Source: Nitrospirota bacterium
GTDB taxonomy: Bacteria; Nitrospirota; Thermodesulfovibrionia; Thermodesulfovibrionales; Magnetobacteriaceae
DNA length: 22,944 nucleotides
NCBI GenBank assembly: GCA_015233485.1
Contig: JADFXO010000023.1
Span: 1-22,944, forward strand
Direction: 5' to 3'
Shown here: one piece after another, positions 1 to 8,429 of the stretch
How positions within the stretch are numbered: the first letter of the stretch is position 1
Layout of the letters: each line of letters opens with the position of its first letter
Position numbers and translations under genes: made by a program
The notes under the pieces: generated by a model
Databases searched by the model: none
What the model saw: only the letters and a program-made list of their open reading frames with translations
Told to the model about the DNA's origin: nothing

Positions 1-1308
1 ATTTTTCTAATTTTGCATGTTGCGGCAACTGTACGAAGATATGCCGTCGTCTTAACTCCACCATCAGATTGACTGCCAAAATTTATTTTTCTTGAAATAA
101 CCAATAGGCGTAAAAACCTCTCAGCAATATTGTTGGTTGGCTCTATTCCCTCTACTTCTGTAAAGTATACCACTGCCTCCCATCCATCAAGTATCAATTT
201 GCACAAATTCCTTACCTGTTTGTTGTCGTTATCTTTATTATAAATACAGATACTCTTTAAACGTGCTTTACACTCATCCATTTCGGGTGTTTTATTCCAA
301 CCCTTTCTCCATAACGATATCATCAACTTCAGCTCTCTCTTCAAAAGATACCCAACCGCCTGAACCAGCTTGTCATCATCTTCAATCAATCCCTTCGCCT
401 TCCTTATTATGTGCGCTAAACAAGTTTGCCATTTCTTTGAATAATTACGATACACATTATAATAGTCCGATATGATTATTCCTGAAAAACTTTCACCAAG
501 TATGTCCTTCAATACCTTCCTGCCACGACTCGAATCTATATGGACAAATACTAACGCCTTCCCCACAAATACCCATGCCCACATCCTTTTCCCACTCTTT
601 TTTCACACAGTCTCATCTATAAGCAGACTCCCCTCTTTCTGTAACCGACTTTTCAGCTCTTTTACAGGCTCTTCCAATGCTCTACCTACCTCTTGGACTC
701 GGTTATCTATGCTTCCTACGCTCAAATCAGTTTCCAACATCAAACATATTATTGCCTGGGCGTTGTACCTCGACAAATTGTATACCGTCGTAAACGTCGC
801 TATTAATCCCCTTAACCGTGGGCCACAACATATCTTCTCTTCCTTATTCGCTTCGGCTGCTATCGTTTCACTGCAACACAGACAGTTCACAATATATAAC
901 GATGTTCTATCACCCTTGCATTAATCTCCGGGATTGCTACCTGCTGTCTACTCTGGTAGCCTTTGTTTGGCAATCTTTCCAACCGCGCCCCACATTTTTT
1001 GCAACTCCCAGCATAATGATTGATTATCTCCATTGGTTACAGGTCTACTCGCCTATACCCTTTACTGCCCTGCTGTTTCCCTTTCTTTCTGCCTGTTGGC
1101 TTTTTCTTCGGACGTGTTACTTTAAGACCGTCATTTGAGGGCGGTTTCGATGAATTTGGTAGAATCCATTCCTAATTGCCTCCCAAGTTCCTTTATCTGG
1201 TCATTAACTTCTCGTTCTCACCTTCTAATTGCGCATTCTTTCCCTCAAGCTCTGACACCTTCTCTGTAAGATATTTATTCTTATCAGTTATTTCTCCATT
1301 CGTAACAT
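1..1308 (-). pseudogene. Decayed IS66-family transposase, running off the left edge
   Basis: Piecing the minus-strand frames together gives an IS66-type transposase. It has an N-terminal coiled-coil-like stretch rich in E, K and L, the SSKPPSNDG motif near 1150, a zinc-binding-like Cys pair (SCKKCG near 1000) with a later CLCC, and then the catalytic region. LIDET near 610 should be followed by GW but reads V-stop. Downstream in the same frame come KKSGKRMWAW, SDYYNVYRN, WQTCLAHIIRKAKG and EPTNNIAERFLR, which matches the family's C-terminal half. Disruptions seen by eye are a TGA at 603-605, a TAA at 1037-1039, frameshifts near 1207, 1162 and 898, and no clean start. The element is inactive. 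The family identification rests on motif recognition; the far end lies left of position 1. Confidence 0.85.
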
Positions 1309-1353
1309 GCTTTTAGTATTACATTTCCATATGCTTTTGTCAACTATTTTTTA

Positions 1354-1533
1354 GTAACCGTTCACCCAGTAAAGTCCTTGATTTATAATGATATTTTATC
1401 TGTAGAGATTGGACTGCCGATGGCGTCATTTGGTGTAACTACTTGATTTTAAAGACTTTCTCGTTTTAGGGTATATTTTGACATAAAGAAATTATCCTTA
1501 ATAATCAAAGGGTTAAGGTGGGTGAACGGTTAC
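1354..1533. mobile_element. IS66-type miniature inverted-repeat element, copy A (180 bp)
   Basis: The ends are perfect 15-bp inverted repeats, GTAACCGTTCACCCA at 1354-1368 and its complement at 1519-1533. Weaker inverted symmetry extends to about 40 bp. The flanks are an identical 8-bp direct repeat, ATTTTTTA, at 1346-1353 and 1534-1541. It has no coding capacity. Ends beginning GTAA together with 8-bp target duplications are the known signature of the IS66 family, so this is most likely a non-autonomous derivative moved by an IS66 transposase. A second copy, about 88% identical by eye, lies at 12382-12562. Confidence 0.9.
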
Positions 1534-1544
1534 ATTTTTTATGG

Positions 1545-1717
1545 CCTAAATCCACCATCAAAATAAAGGACATACATGGAAAATCCCGTAGATACTGCCT
1601 TTAACCATATTCAATTGTGAGAAAAATGTTTTCATTAAGGCAAAGCTGTTATATCCAAAAAACGTTGTATAACGAGATGTTATACGCTTTTACCATAATT
1701 TTGATGGTGGACTTAGG
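1545..1717. mobile_element. Second small inverted-repeat element (about 173 bp), family unknown
   Basis: The left end CCTAAATCCACCATCAAAAT (1545-1564) is the complement of the right end at 1698-1717 with one mismatch in 20. The 133 bases between have no convincing reading frame. Size and structure suit another miniature transposon or a pair of IS ends that lost the interior. No clear target duplication is seen: the flanks ATGG and ACGG differ at one base. It sits between miniature element A and a lone IS66-like end, so it probably inserted into the same decayed element. Confidence 0.6.
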
Positions 1718-1718
1718 A

Positions 1719-1733
1719 CGGGTGAACGGCTAC
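1719..1733. repeat. Solitary IS66-like terminal inverted repeat
   Basis: CGGGTGAACGGCTAC matches the right end of the miniature element (TGGGTGAACGGTTAC) at 13 of 15 positions. It lies upstream of the decayed IS66 transposase in the position and orientation expected for that element's own end. The next 8 bases, TATTTTGT at 1734-1741, would then be its target duplication, with a partner expected left of this window. This is inference from position and similarity. Confidence 0.5.
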
Positions 1734-1748
1734 TATTTTGTAGTAGCC
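1728..1748. repeat. Perfect 8-bp inverted repeat at the element edge
   Basis: GGCTACTA and TAGTAGCC pair perfectly around a 5-base loop, TTTTG. One arm overlaps the solitary IS66-like end. It lies 69 bases beyond the stop codon of the minus-strand radical SAM gene and could form an RNA hairpin in that transcript, but no T-run follows on that strand. A mobile-element boundary is as likely as a terminator. Confidence 0.35.
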
Positions 1749-1816
1749 CGTAATTAATCCAACGCGCCTTTATGATACTTGGTTAACTGAACACCTCTGC
1801 CATATCCATTGAAGTG

Positions 1817-3217
1817 CTATACGTATTTCCTTATATCCTTAATTATATCAAACAAAAACTTCAAAAATAACCGAGGGTTTTTTATAGCTACTGTAATATT
1901 ATTCTTGTTTATTAACTTCGCCGTTGACAACAGCGCCTTCCTTCCTATTTCTTTCTGTATTTTTGCACCCCATTCTATAATTTGGCTGCTTGTAATGTTT
2001 TCAGATAACTTAATGAAGTCTCCGCTACGGAGATTCATGAAATCTGTTTTAACGTTTAATTTCTCGAAATCCATATCGTTGCTTACAAGGCCCTTACTAA
2101 GCGCGTAGTCCCAATACGGCGTCGCAGGCAGCGGTATAGCAACATTGACAGTACCGCCAGATAAAGGGGCTGCCTTTATAAATTCATAGGTTGCTTTTAA
2201 GTCATCTTCCTCTTCATCAGGATTATTAATGACAAAAGAGCCACTTACAAAAAATCCCCACTTGTGCAGAGTATTTACAGCGTTGATGTTATCGTTCACC
2301 GAAACACCACCCTTAATATTTTTCAATACTCTATCTGAGCCAGATTCCAGGCCAAGATAAACATATTTTACATTTAACTTTCTAAGGATCTCACATAAAT
2401 CATCATTAACTATATTGGCTCGAGCCGTGCAGGAGTATGTTACGTGCTTATACTTTTTACCTGCTTGCTTCAATAACTCAAGCAATTCGTTCAATCTTTT
2501 GCGACTAAAGACAAATAAATCGTCCCAGAAAGTTATATGTATAGCCGAATTATGTTCCACCAATAATCTTATTTCATCGAATACATACTGAGCGGAATGA
2601 TAACGCACTTTGCTTGCACCCCAAAAATACGTCGACGAACAAAACTTACATTTATATGGACAACCTCTCGAGCTTACTATATGAGAATAATTCATATGCT
2701 TATAATCATTTCTATCTAAATGTGGTAAAGAGTCGAGTTCTTTTATCAATTCTCGTCTCCTTGTTATTATCAATTCCCCATTATATTTAAACGCCAACCC
2801 ATCTATTGCTTTTAAGTTGTCTTTATAAAACTCGTTATCTTTCAGTAACGATACGAGTTCATAAAAAGTCTCTTCCCCCTCCCCAATAACGCCACAATCG
2901 AAAACATCGTTTAAAGACTCTGGCAATGTCGAAATATGAACCCCGCCAATTACTAAAATGACATCCTTGAATTGTTTTTTTAGCGTTATCGCAGATTGAA
3001 CAGCCTTAGAGTAAAATTGCGTTACTGATGAGATGCCAATCAGGTCAGGTTTATAATTAGTAACCGCCCTAATGATATTTTCCCGAAATATCATTACTTG
3101 TACTTCATCCTTTATCTTTTCCAAACAGTAGGATTTAATATATCCCAATCCTAATGCGGGAAATTGATCGGAGAAACTATATAAATCAGCTACGTTGAAC
3201 AATGCAATTTTTTTCAT
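1817..3217 (-). CDS. B12-binding radical SAM protein
   Basis: The protein has 466 residues. The first about 130 form a cobalamin-binding-like Rossmann domain (DLIGISSVTQFYSKAV, then VIGGVHISTLPESL, then GEGEETF). The radical SAM core follows with RGCPYKCKFCSS, a canonical CX3CX2C at Cys186, Cys190 and Cys193, and a later YLGLESGSDRVL segment typical of this superfamily. Such enzymes use a 4Fe-4S cluster and SAM, usually with cobalamin, for methyl transfer or ring rearrangement; the substrate cannot be read here. I chose ATG at 3217 because AAGAGG lies 5 bases upstream, rather than the in-frame GTG at 3232. It is the last gene of the transcription direction, after an RmlC-like gene and a long hairpin. 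Its place in a glycan locus suggests action on a sugar or lipid carrier. Confidence 0.85.
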   Translation of the reverse strand: MKKIALFNVADLYSFSDQFPALGLGYIKSYCLEKIKDEVQVMIFRENIIRAVTNYKPDLIGISSVTQFYSKAVQSAITLKKQFKDVILVIGGVHISTLPESLNDVFDCGVIGEGEETFYELVSLLKDNEFYKDNLKAIDGLAFKYNGELIITRRRELIKELDSLPHLDRNDYKHMNYSHIVSSRGCPYKCKFCSSTYFWGASKVRYHSAQYVFDEIRLLVEHNSAIHITFWDDLFVFSRKRLNELLELLKQAGKKYKHVTYSCTARANIVNDDLCEILRKLNVKYVYLGLESGSDRVLKNIKGGVSVNDNINAVNTLHKWGFFVSGSFVINNPDEEEDDLKATYEFIKAAPLSGGTVNVAIPLPATPYWDYALSKGLVSNDMDFEKLNVKTDFMNLRSGDFIKLSENITSSQIIEWGAKIQKEIGRKALLSTAKLINKNNITVAIKNPRLFLKFLFDIIKDIRKYV

Positions 3218-3357
3218 ATCAGCCTCTTCCACTAAATTATGGACAAAAAATATCCATTCGTTTACAAGGATATAGTCAAATCCCGCGGTCCAGCGTCATC
3301 GCGTTTATAGTAACCAACGACAGCACCCGTATTAAACATATACTAAGTAACCAATTT

Positions 3358-3407
3358 ATTAATCGAAGCATTAATATTAAGTTGCCAATACTAATGCTCC
3401 GATTAAT
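3358..3407 (-). other. Long 21-bp stem-loop between two genes
   Basis: Arms 3358-3378 and 3387-3407 pair over 21 positions around an 8-base loop. The only two non-Watson-Crick positions become G-U pairs when read as minus-strand RNA, so the helix is continuous in the transcript of the surrounding genes. It sits 12 bases after the RmlC-like stop codon and 140 bases before the radical SAM start. There is no T-run after it on the minus strand, so an mRNA-stabilising or processing element is as likely as a terminator. Confidence 0.55.
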
Positions 3408-3419
3408 ATTTCATAACGA

Positions 3420-4052
3420 TTATTTATAAACAAATATGTCTGATTTATTATCGGTATTCCATGCGGAGAGAGAAAAACCATTCCTATCCTTGTCAGAGAT
3501 AGTCGCTGCAGGGATCGAGGAATGAAACAGTTCTTTCAAATCGGGATTACATAAAGACCAATCGATATCGCCGGCTAATGGAGAAATGCAGGCTTCACAA
3601 TTTGAACTATACTCTCCCGTGCATAAATACTCTATTTTTGTATCCTCAGTAAAAAAATTCCCGTGTGCAAACCCAGGCGGCACCCAAATCCATTCATCAT
3701 AATCGGCATCTTGCTTATGAGACATATCATAGAGTATAATTTTCCCAAAATAGGGAGAGCCCTTTCTTATGTCTAACACCATATCTACCATTCGACCTAA
3801 TATGGTCCTTACCAGTTTTCCCATATAGGGGTTCCACTGGAAGTGTAAACCTCTTATTGTTCCTGTCTTTGAATAACTCTCATTAGATTGAGAAAACAAT
3901 TTATCCTGTTTTATAAATCCAAGTTCAGGGTGTGATAAGAAATCGCTATTACGGAAAGTTTCTGTGAAATAACCACGATTATCCCGGAAACGTTGAAATC
4001 TTATAACCTTTATGCTATCGATTGTCAAAGACTTTACCTCTATGATCTTCAT
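3420..4052 (-). CDS. dTDP-4-dehydrorhamnose 3,5-epimerase (RmlC) family protein
   Basis: A 210-residue cupin-fold sugar epimerase. The family landmarks are present in order: FRDNRGYFTETF near residue 24, RGLHFQ with the catalytic-type histidine near residue 70, GKLVRTILG, DMVLDIRKGSPYFGK, WVPPGFAHG with the second conserved His near residue 130, and GDIDW near the end. RmlC enzymes epimerise C3 and C5 of dTDP-4-keto-6-deoxyglucose; related proteins act on other 4-keto sugars, so the substrate is open. Of two possible ATG codons I chose 4052, because GGAGG lies 7 bases upstream, whereas the ATG at 4058 touches it. An RmlD-like gene is nearby, but no RmlA or RmlB is in the window, so a complete rhamnose pathway is not shown. 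Confidence 0.85.
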   Translation of the reverse strand: MKIIEVKSLTIDSIKVIRFQRFRDNRGYFTETFRNSDFLSHPELGFIKQDKLFSQSNESYSKTGTIRGLHFQWNPYMGKLVRTILGRMVDMVLDIRKGSPYFGKIILYDMSHKQDADYDEWIWVPPGFAHGNFFTEDTKIEYLCTGEYSSNCEACISPLAGDIDWSLCNPDLKELFHSSIPAATISDKDRNGFSLSAWNTDNKSDIFVYK

Positions 4053-4111
4053 TAACATCCCTCCAATAGTTCACAAAATTGTTTATTTCCAACGAATGAT
4101 GGCGCTTCCTA

Positions 4112-5347
4112 TCAATCTGCCATGATTTCGTTAAACATTCGATCAAAAATGCTTTCCCATGTATATTCCTTAGCCATCTGATAGGCATTCTCCCTATATT
4201 GTTCTAATACCGCGTCTTCTTTTAAGATCTTAGTTATAGCCTCAACCATTTGGGACTGGCTATAATCGATAGCAATACCAGCTTTGCGGTCATGAATTTC
4301 TCTATGGACGGAAGGAACTTTTGTAATTACAACGGGCAGGCCGCAAGCCAGATATAATCTCGGCTTGTTAACGTCATTAAAATATTTTACGATGTTTCTA
4401 TTCTTGTATTCTTTATACGGAGCCACAGCGACTGCCGCATGTTTTAGATAATCTTCTAATAAGTTCTTTTCATAGATAAATCCCATGAACTGAATGTGGT
4501 TAACTAAATTACTGTCCCTCGATAGCTTTTTTATCTTATCAAGCTGATCACCGTCACCTATAATTCTAACCTTTAAATCAGGAAATGTTTTTAACAACTC
4601 AATTGCTGAGCCTACTATCAGCTCAACTCCATCCATTTCATGCACAAGCCCAGCGTATATTACCTCATGCCTATTAATGCGGGAAAGAGATATTTTTTCT
4701 AATCTATCGTGGGCAATACCAGAAGGCTTTACAACTTGTTTTGCACGTATATTATTATAGAGTCTGATTCTATGTTCAACGATTAATGATGTTTGAGAAA
4801 CGGCAACATTACAAAACCGTAAGGCACACCTATCGAGCTTATGGAATATTTTATTTGCTAATTTACCAGTAAACCTCTCTGGTGCATAATCGATAACATC
4901 GTATACCACAATATTTACGAGACCAATAAGCCTCATAATACACCCGGTAAGAGCATTTACCGACTCGACTCCAATAAAAATATCATATTTATTTTTTAGT
5001 ATGAAAAAAGCCCAACAAATCGAAAAAATATCCCTGAACTTGTATAATATGCTGACAATCAGACCAAGACCGGTGAAACTAGCCTTTTGAGCAATATATC
5101 GATGGAGTGCATTAAAAAATGACATCACTCTCTCATCTTTGAGTACACCCTTATGAACACGCTTTAGATAAACATTGGAGACAATGCTATCAGATAAAGG
5201 CTGCCTCAAAAAAGCAGCCTCTTTGCATCTTGGGATCAAATAAGCAAACAAATCTTCAGATGGACCAGACAGATACGAGTCACCTTCTGTTTTCTCGCTC
5301 AACAAATAGCAATAGCTTGCTATAAATACCGATTTCTCTTCAAGCAT
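4112..5347 (-). CDS. GT4-family glycosyltransferase (group 1)
   Basis: The 411-residue protein has the two-domain GT-B look. The N-terminal half contains hydrophobic segments and CNVAVSQTSLIVE. The C-terminal Glycos_transf_1 domain has YAGLVHEMDGVELIVG, VRIIGDGDQLDKI, IQFMGFIYEKNLLEDYL, VAVAPYKEYKNRN and PRLYLACGLPVVITKVPS, the nucleotide-sugar-binding stretch. It should transfer a sugar from an activated donor to a growing glycan at the cytoplasmic face of the membrane; donor and linkage are unknown. The start at 5347 is an ATG with only a weak upstream AAAG, so initiation is less certain. It lies 59 bases before the RmlC-like gene and about 100 after the FAD enzyme, as in an operon. Confidence 0.87.
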   Translation of the reverse strand: MLEEKSVFIASYCYLLSEKTEGDSYLSGPSEDLFAYLIPRCKEAAFLRQPLSDSIVSNVYLKRVHKGVLKDERVMSFFNALHRYIAQKASFTGLGLIVSILYKFRDIFSICWAFFILKNKYDIFIGVESVNALTGCIMRLIGLVNIVVYDVIDYAPERFTGKLANKIFHKLDRCALRFCNVAVSQTSLIVEHRIRLYNNIRAKQVVKPSGIAHDRLEKISLSRINRHEVIYAGLVHEMDGVELIVGSAIELLKTFPDLKVRIIGDGDQLDKIKKLSRDSNLVNHIQFMGFIYEKNLLEDYLKHAAVAVAPYKEYKNRNIVKYFNDVNKPRLYLACGLPVVITKVPSVHREIHDRKAGIAIDYSQSQMVEAITKILKEDAVLEQYRENAYQMAKEYTWESIFDRMFNEIMAD

Positions 5348-5444
5348 AATACAACTTTGTATAGTGATATGGATTCATTCTGCTCTATTGTCTAATTTAC
5401 AGACTGCTGTCTTCATTTATCCCTCTTATAGCCCATTCGAAGTT

Positions 5445-6551
5445 TCATATGATTTCTTTCACAATATTTTTAACATATTCAGCTATTGACAATGATGCCG
5501 TAAGCCCGGGAGATTCAATTCCAATCAAATTAATAAAACCATGGAATCCTCTTTCAAATTCATGCGTTATAACAAAATCTTTTATCCCATCAACCCCTAT
5601 TTTAGGTCGGATGCCTGCCATATCAGGAGTGAAGGCGTCCACAACAAGACCATCGATTATTTTAGAAGCTCCTGTGTAGAACAAATCTTTCTTGCGATCA
5701 TCGACTTCATAATCTATGTGGTCTATGTACTCAGCATCCGGGCCAAAACGCAACTGCCCTGCCAAGTTCAACGTTGCATGTATTCCTAACCCAGTCATGT
5801 CCTTATGTGGCACAGGGTATATTAACCTTGCAACAGGCGACTTCGCAGCGTATGCAAAATAGGTTCCCTTAAAATAAGCAAGTCTATAACATGCAAGATC
5901 ACTATCAATTCCAACCAGCTCAGAAATATGATCCGAGAAAAGTCCGGCACAATTAATTATAATTGTAGAGTTAAAGCGATAGTCTTCGTTCCTGATCCCT
6001 ATTGTATATATTTTGCCATCGTAAGCAATAAAGTTTACTTCACTATCAAAAGAACAGGTAACTCCACGTGAAGTTGCTGTACTGTACAGATGTGACATAA
6101 GAGAATGAGAGTCAATAATTCCCGTATTCTTAGAATAAATAGCAGCCAGCCCTTTCACATTAGGCTCAAGTTTTTTAATAAATCTTTGGTCGATAACTTC
6201 TAACCCGGTGACACCATTAGCTATCCCGTTTTTATAAAGCTGTTGCAGGTAATCCATTTCTGATTGAGAGGTTCCGACTATCAATTTCCCTATCTTCTTA
6301 TGAGCAACACGGTGTTTATTGCAGTAATCGTATAATAGCGCTCCACCCTCCACACACAACCTCGCCTTCAATGATCCACTATTATAATAAATCCCCGAGT
6401 GGATAACCTCACTGTTTCGCGAACTAGTTTCCTGCCCAAACTTGCTATGCTTTTCGAGCAAAACAATATCGCCGTAAGTGGCAGATAACTCAGACGCAAT
6501 AGCAAGTCCAACTACACCCGCGCCTATTATAGTAACATTTACCGTATCCAT
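5445..6551 (-). CDS. FAD-dependent oxidoreductase, L-2-hydroxyglutarate oxidase (LhgO)-like
   Basis: The protein has 368 residues. The N-terminus carries the FAD dinucleotide-binding motif GAGVVGLAIASELS (residues 10-23), then the LhgO-type signature SSRNSEVIHSGIYYN followed by GSLKARLCVEG. Near the C-terminus are TPDMAGIRPKI and INLIGIESPGLTASLSIAEY, typical of DAO-fold enzymes of this group. The named family oxidises 2-hydroxy acids. In a polysaccharide locus it may instead oxidise a sugar-derived hydroxyl or a hydroxy-acid substituent, which is inference. The start at 6551 is an ATG without a clear Shine-Dalgarno. The gene lies 26 bases after the SDR gene, so the two are probably co-transcribed. 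Confidence 0.82.
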   Translation of the reverse strand: MDTVNVTIIGAGVVGLAIASELSATYGDIVLLEKHSKFGQETSSRNSEVIHSGIYYNSGSLKARLCVEGGALLYDYCNKHRVAHKKIGKLIVGTSQSEMDYLQQLYKNGIANGVTGLEVIDQRFIKKLEPNVKGLAAIYSKNTGIIDSHSLMSHLYSTATSRGVTCSFDSEVNFIAYDGKIYTIGIRNEDYRFNSTIIINCAGLFSDHISELVGIDSDLACYRLAYFKGTYFAYAAKSPVARLIYPVPHKDMTGLGIHATLNLAGQLRFGPDAEYIDHIDYEVDDRKKDLFYTGASKIIDGLVVDAFTPDMAGIRPKIGVDGIKDFVITHEFERGFHGFINLIGIESPGLTASLSIAEYVKNIVKEII

Positions 6552-6577
6552 GCTTATTAGTGATGCTGCAAGCTTAA

Positions 6578-7540
6578 CTACTCCTGAAAACTGATATTTT
6601 TGAACACTCTGATATTATAATATTTCTCCTCTTCGTAATCACCATAGTAATCTCTATGCTCAAAGAGGTCTAATAGTATATCCTTAACCTTATAGTCAGG
6701 CTGGAACCCTAAATAAGTCATAGCCTTCTCAATAGATACCTTATAGTTTCTGTAGTCTTCTATATTTTTAATTTCTAATTTTACAGGCTTACCTGTCTGT
6801 TTTTCGCTCTCATGCTTGACAACATCACCCACCTGCCCAACCGTATAATTATCAGAAGCTATGTTGAATACACCGCTGATTGAATAATATGCCTGAATCG
6901 ACCTTATGTAAGCCGAGGCTGCATCCCTGATATCCAGTATGGGGCGCCAAATAGATGGATTGTTTATGGTTACTCTACCCTCAGTCATACTAGTTTTAAA
7001 CATTGTATTTACGATCAGATCCATCCTCATGCGTGGACTAAATCCACATATCGTACCTTGTCGCAAAGATATTACGGAAAATTTATCGTCGTTCAATTGC
7101 AGAACACCCTGTTCTCCCTGCAGCTTTGAAATTCCATAAGGATAACCGCAGATGACTGGTGATACTTCAGTGTAAAGTTGATCGACCGTATAGCCATAAA
7201 CCGAGCAGCTGGAAGCATAAATATAGCGCTTTATGCCTGCTTTCTTAGCTTCAAAAGCAAGATATGCCGGCAGGGCGGCGTTATGGATAAAATTCTTTGA
7301 TGGGCTAAACTCTGCCATAGGGTCATTGGACAGTCCAGCAAGGAAAATAAATTGATCATAACCTGCAAAATCTTCCCGCGTACAATCAAAGAGGTTCTTA
7401 TTTACTAAATTAGTTCCTTCAGGCAAATAATTACCAAACCAGCACCTGTCGATAACTTTCACTTCATACCCATAATCCATCAGTAAGGGGGTTAATACAG
7501 AACCAATATAACCTGCACCGCCTGCTAATATTATCTTCAT
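6578..7540 (-). CDS. NAD-dependent epimerase/dehydratase (extended SDR)
   Basis: The 320-residue extended short-chain dehydrogenase has the GGAGYIG nucleotide-binding loop at residues 7-13. An acidic Asp at residue 31 ends the second strand, which favours NAD over NADP. SSCSVYG lies near residue 110 and the active-site pair YGISK is Tyr135-Lys139. The C-terminal part (WRPILDIRDAASAY, GVFNIASDNYTVGQV) is typical of nucleotide-sugar epimerases and dehydratases. The exact sugar cannot be read. The start is firm: AAGGAG lies just upstream of the ATG at 7540. It sits between the RmlD-like reductase and the FAD enzyme, suggesting consecutive steps on one nucleotide sugar. Confidence 0.86.
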   Translation of the reverse strand: MKIILAGGAGYIGSVLTPLLMDYGYEVKVIDRCWFGNYLPEGTNLVNKNLFDCTREDFAGYDQFIFLAGLSNDPMAEFSPSKNFIHNAALPAYLAFEAKKAGIKRYIYASSCSVYGYTVDQLYTEVSPVICGYPYGISKLQGEQGVLQLNDDKFSVISLRQGTICGFSPRMRMDLIVNTMFKTSMTEGRVTINNPSIWRPILDIRDAASAYIRSIQAYYSISGVFNIASDNYTVGQVGDVVKHESEKQTGKPVKLEIKNIEDYRNYKVSIEKAMTYLGFQPDYKVKDILLDLFEHRDYYGDYEEEKYYNIRVFKNISFQE

Positions 7541-7667
7541 TTAATCTCCTTGACGCACATAATCAGCCAGCACTAAGTCCGACCCTTTCTTGCAGATGTA
7601 TAGTTCACAACTAAGTGTCACAGTATCATAACAGAACAATCTCTTCTAACGAATACCATTTTCAACG

Positions 7668-8387
7668 TCACAATCCTTCTATTATTGCATCATATCTGGT
7701 ATGATCGAGAGATGTGTCCTCCGGCACTTTAAAGCTTACGTCTCTTATGGATAATTCCTTTACATCGTGGCTATCATCCAAACTCTTCGCATACTCAAAC
7801 ACCGTTCTTCTGTTGCCACCAATATGTATTACACCTTTTATGTCTGCAGCAAGCAGATTTACTATTTTCCTTGCAATAAGACTTACACTTTCCCTGCTGG
7901 TCCATTGATCGATAAACGCTTTTTCATACGGAAAACTGTTAGGACCAAACGTTGTTCTGATAATCAAAGAATTTGAATACATCCTTACAGCACATTCACC
8001 GCCAAGCTTAGACCATGCATATTTATTTACTGGATACACGGGATCCTCTTCTTTATAATTACCAATATCTCCTCTAAAAACGTAATCTGTTGAAACATAG
8101 ACAAGCTTTAAACTATAGCGTGCACATAATTTTACAACATTAGCAGTCCCAATAATATTTGTATCAATTGCCTTCAAAGGATCTCTGTCGACAGCCGGCG
8201 GTGACGTGAATGCCGCCGCATGGAATAGATTTATGAATTCGCGGCCTTTTACATACTCAACCATTTGTTCATAACTCTCAATATTAAACTCTGCAGACGA
8301 CGGATATATGCTATTTGGAAGCAGCTTCCTTATTTCTCCACATAGCAACCCGCTTCCTCCAGTAAAAAGAAACTTCTCTTCAACCAT
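7668..8387 (-). CDS. RmlD-like sugar nucleotide reductase (SDR)
   Basis: The 239-residue protein belongs to the RmlD substrate-binding group, which reduces 4-keto groups of dTDP-deoxysugars. It shows LFTGGSGLLCGE at the N-terminus, FHAAAFTSPP, VYVSTDYVFRGD and the active-site pair YAWSK at Tyr123-Lys127. The third glycine of the GXXGXXG loop is replaced by Cys16, which may alter cofactor binding. At 239 residues it is shorter than typical RmlD (about 290), mainly in the C-terminal substrate region. The ATG at 8387 has GAGG 8 bases upstream. A promoter and a hairpin leader lie just upstream, so this may be the first gene of a sub-operon. Confidence 0.82.
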   Translation of the reverse strand: MVEEKFLFTGGSGLLCGEIRKLLPNSIYPSSAEFNIESYEQMVEYVKGREFINLFHAAAFTSPPAVDRDPLKAIDTNIIGTANVVKLCARYSLKLVYVSTDYVFRGDIGNYKEEDPVYPVNKYAWSKLGGECAVRMYSNSLIIRTTFGPNSFPYEKAFIDQWTSRESVSLIARKIVNLLAADIKGVIHIGGNRRTVFEYAKSLDDSHDVKELSIRDVSFKVPEDTSLDHTRYDAIIEGL

Positions 8388-8429
8388 AACTTACCCTCAT
8401 TAGCAAATCGCTGACTGTTTATCATTCAA

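Noticed and set aside
263..1138. Several plus-strand open frames
   Set aside because: They lie antisense to the IS66 transposase relic, whose motifs are clear on the minus strand; their translations are low-complexity Ser/Leu/Phe-rich and resemble nothing.
3202..3429. 75-codon plus-strand open frame over the 3233-3419 gap
   Set aside because: Most of it is the long stem-loop and the antisense of a gene start.
3420..8387. A complete dTDP-rhamnose operon
   Set aside because: Only RmlC-like and RmlD-like members are present; RmlA and RmlB are absent, and the RmlD-like protein is short with an altered nucleotide-binding loop.
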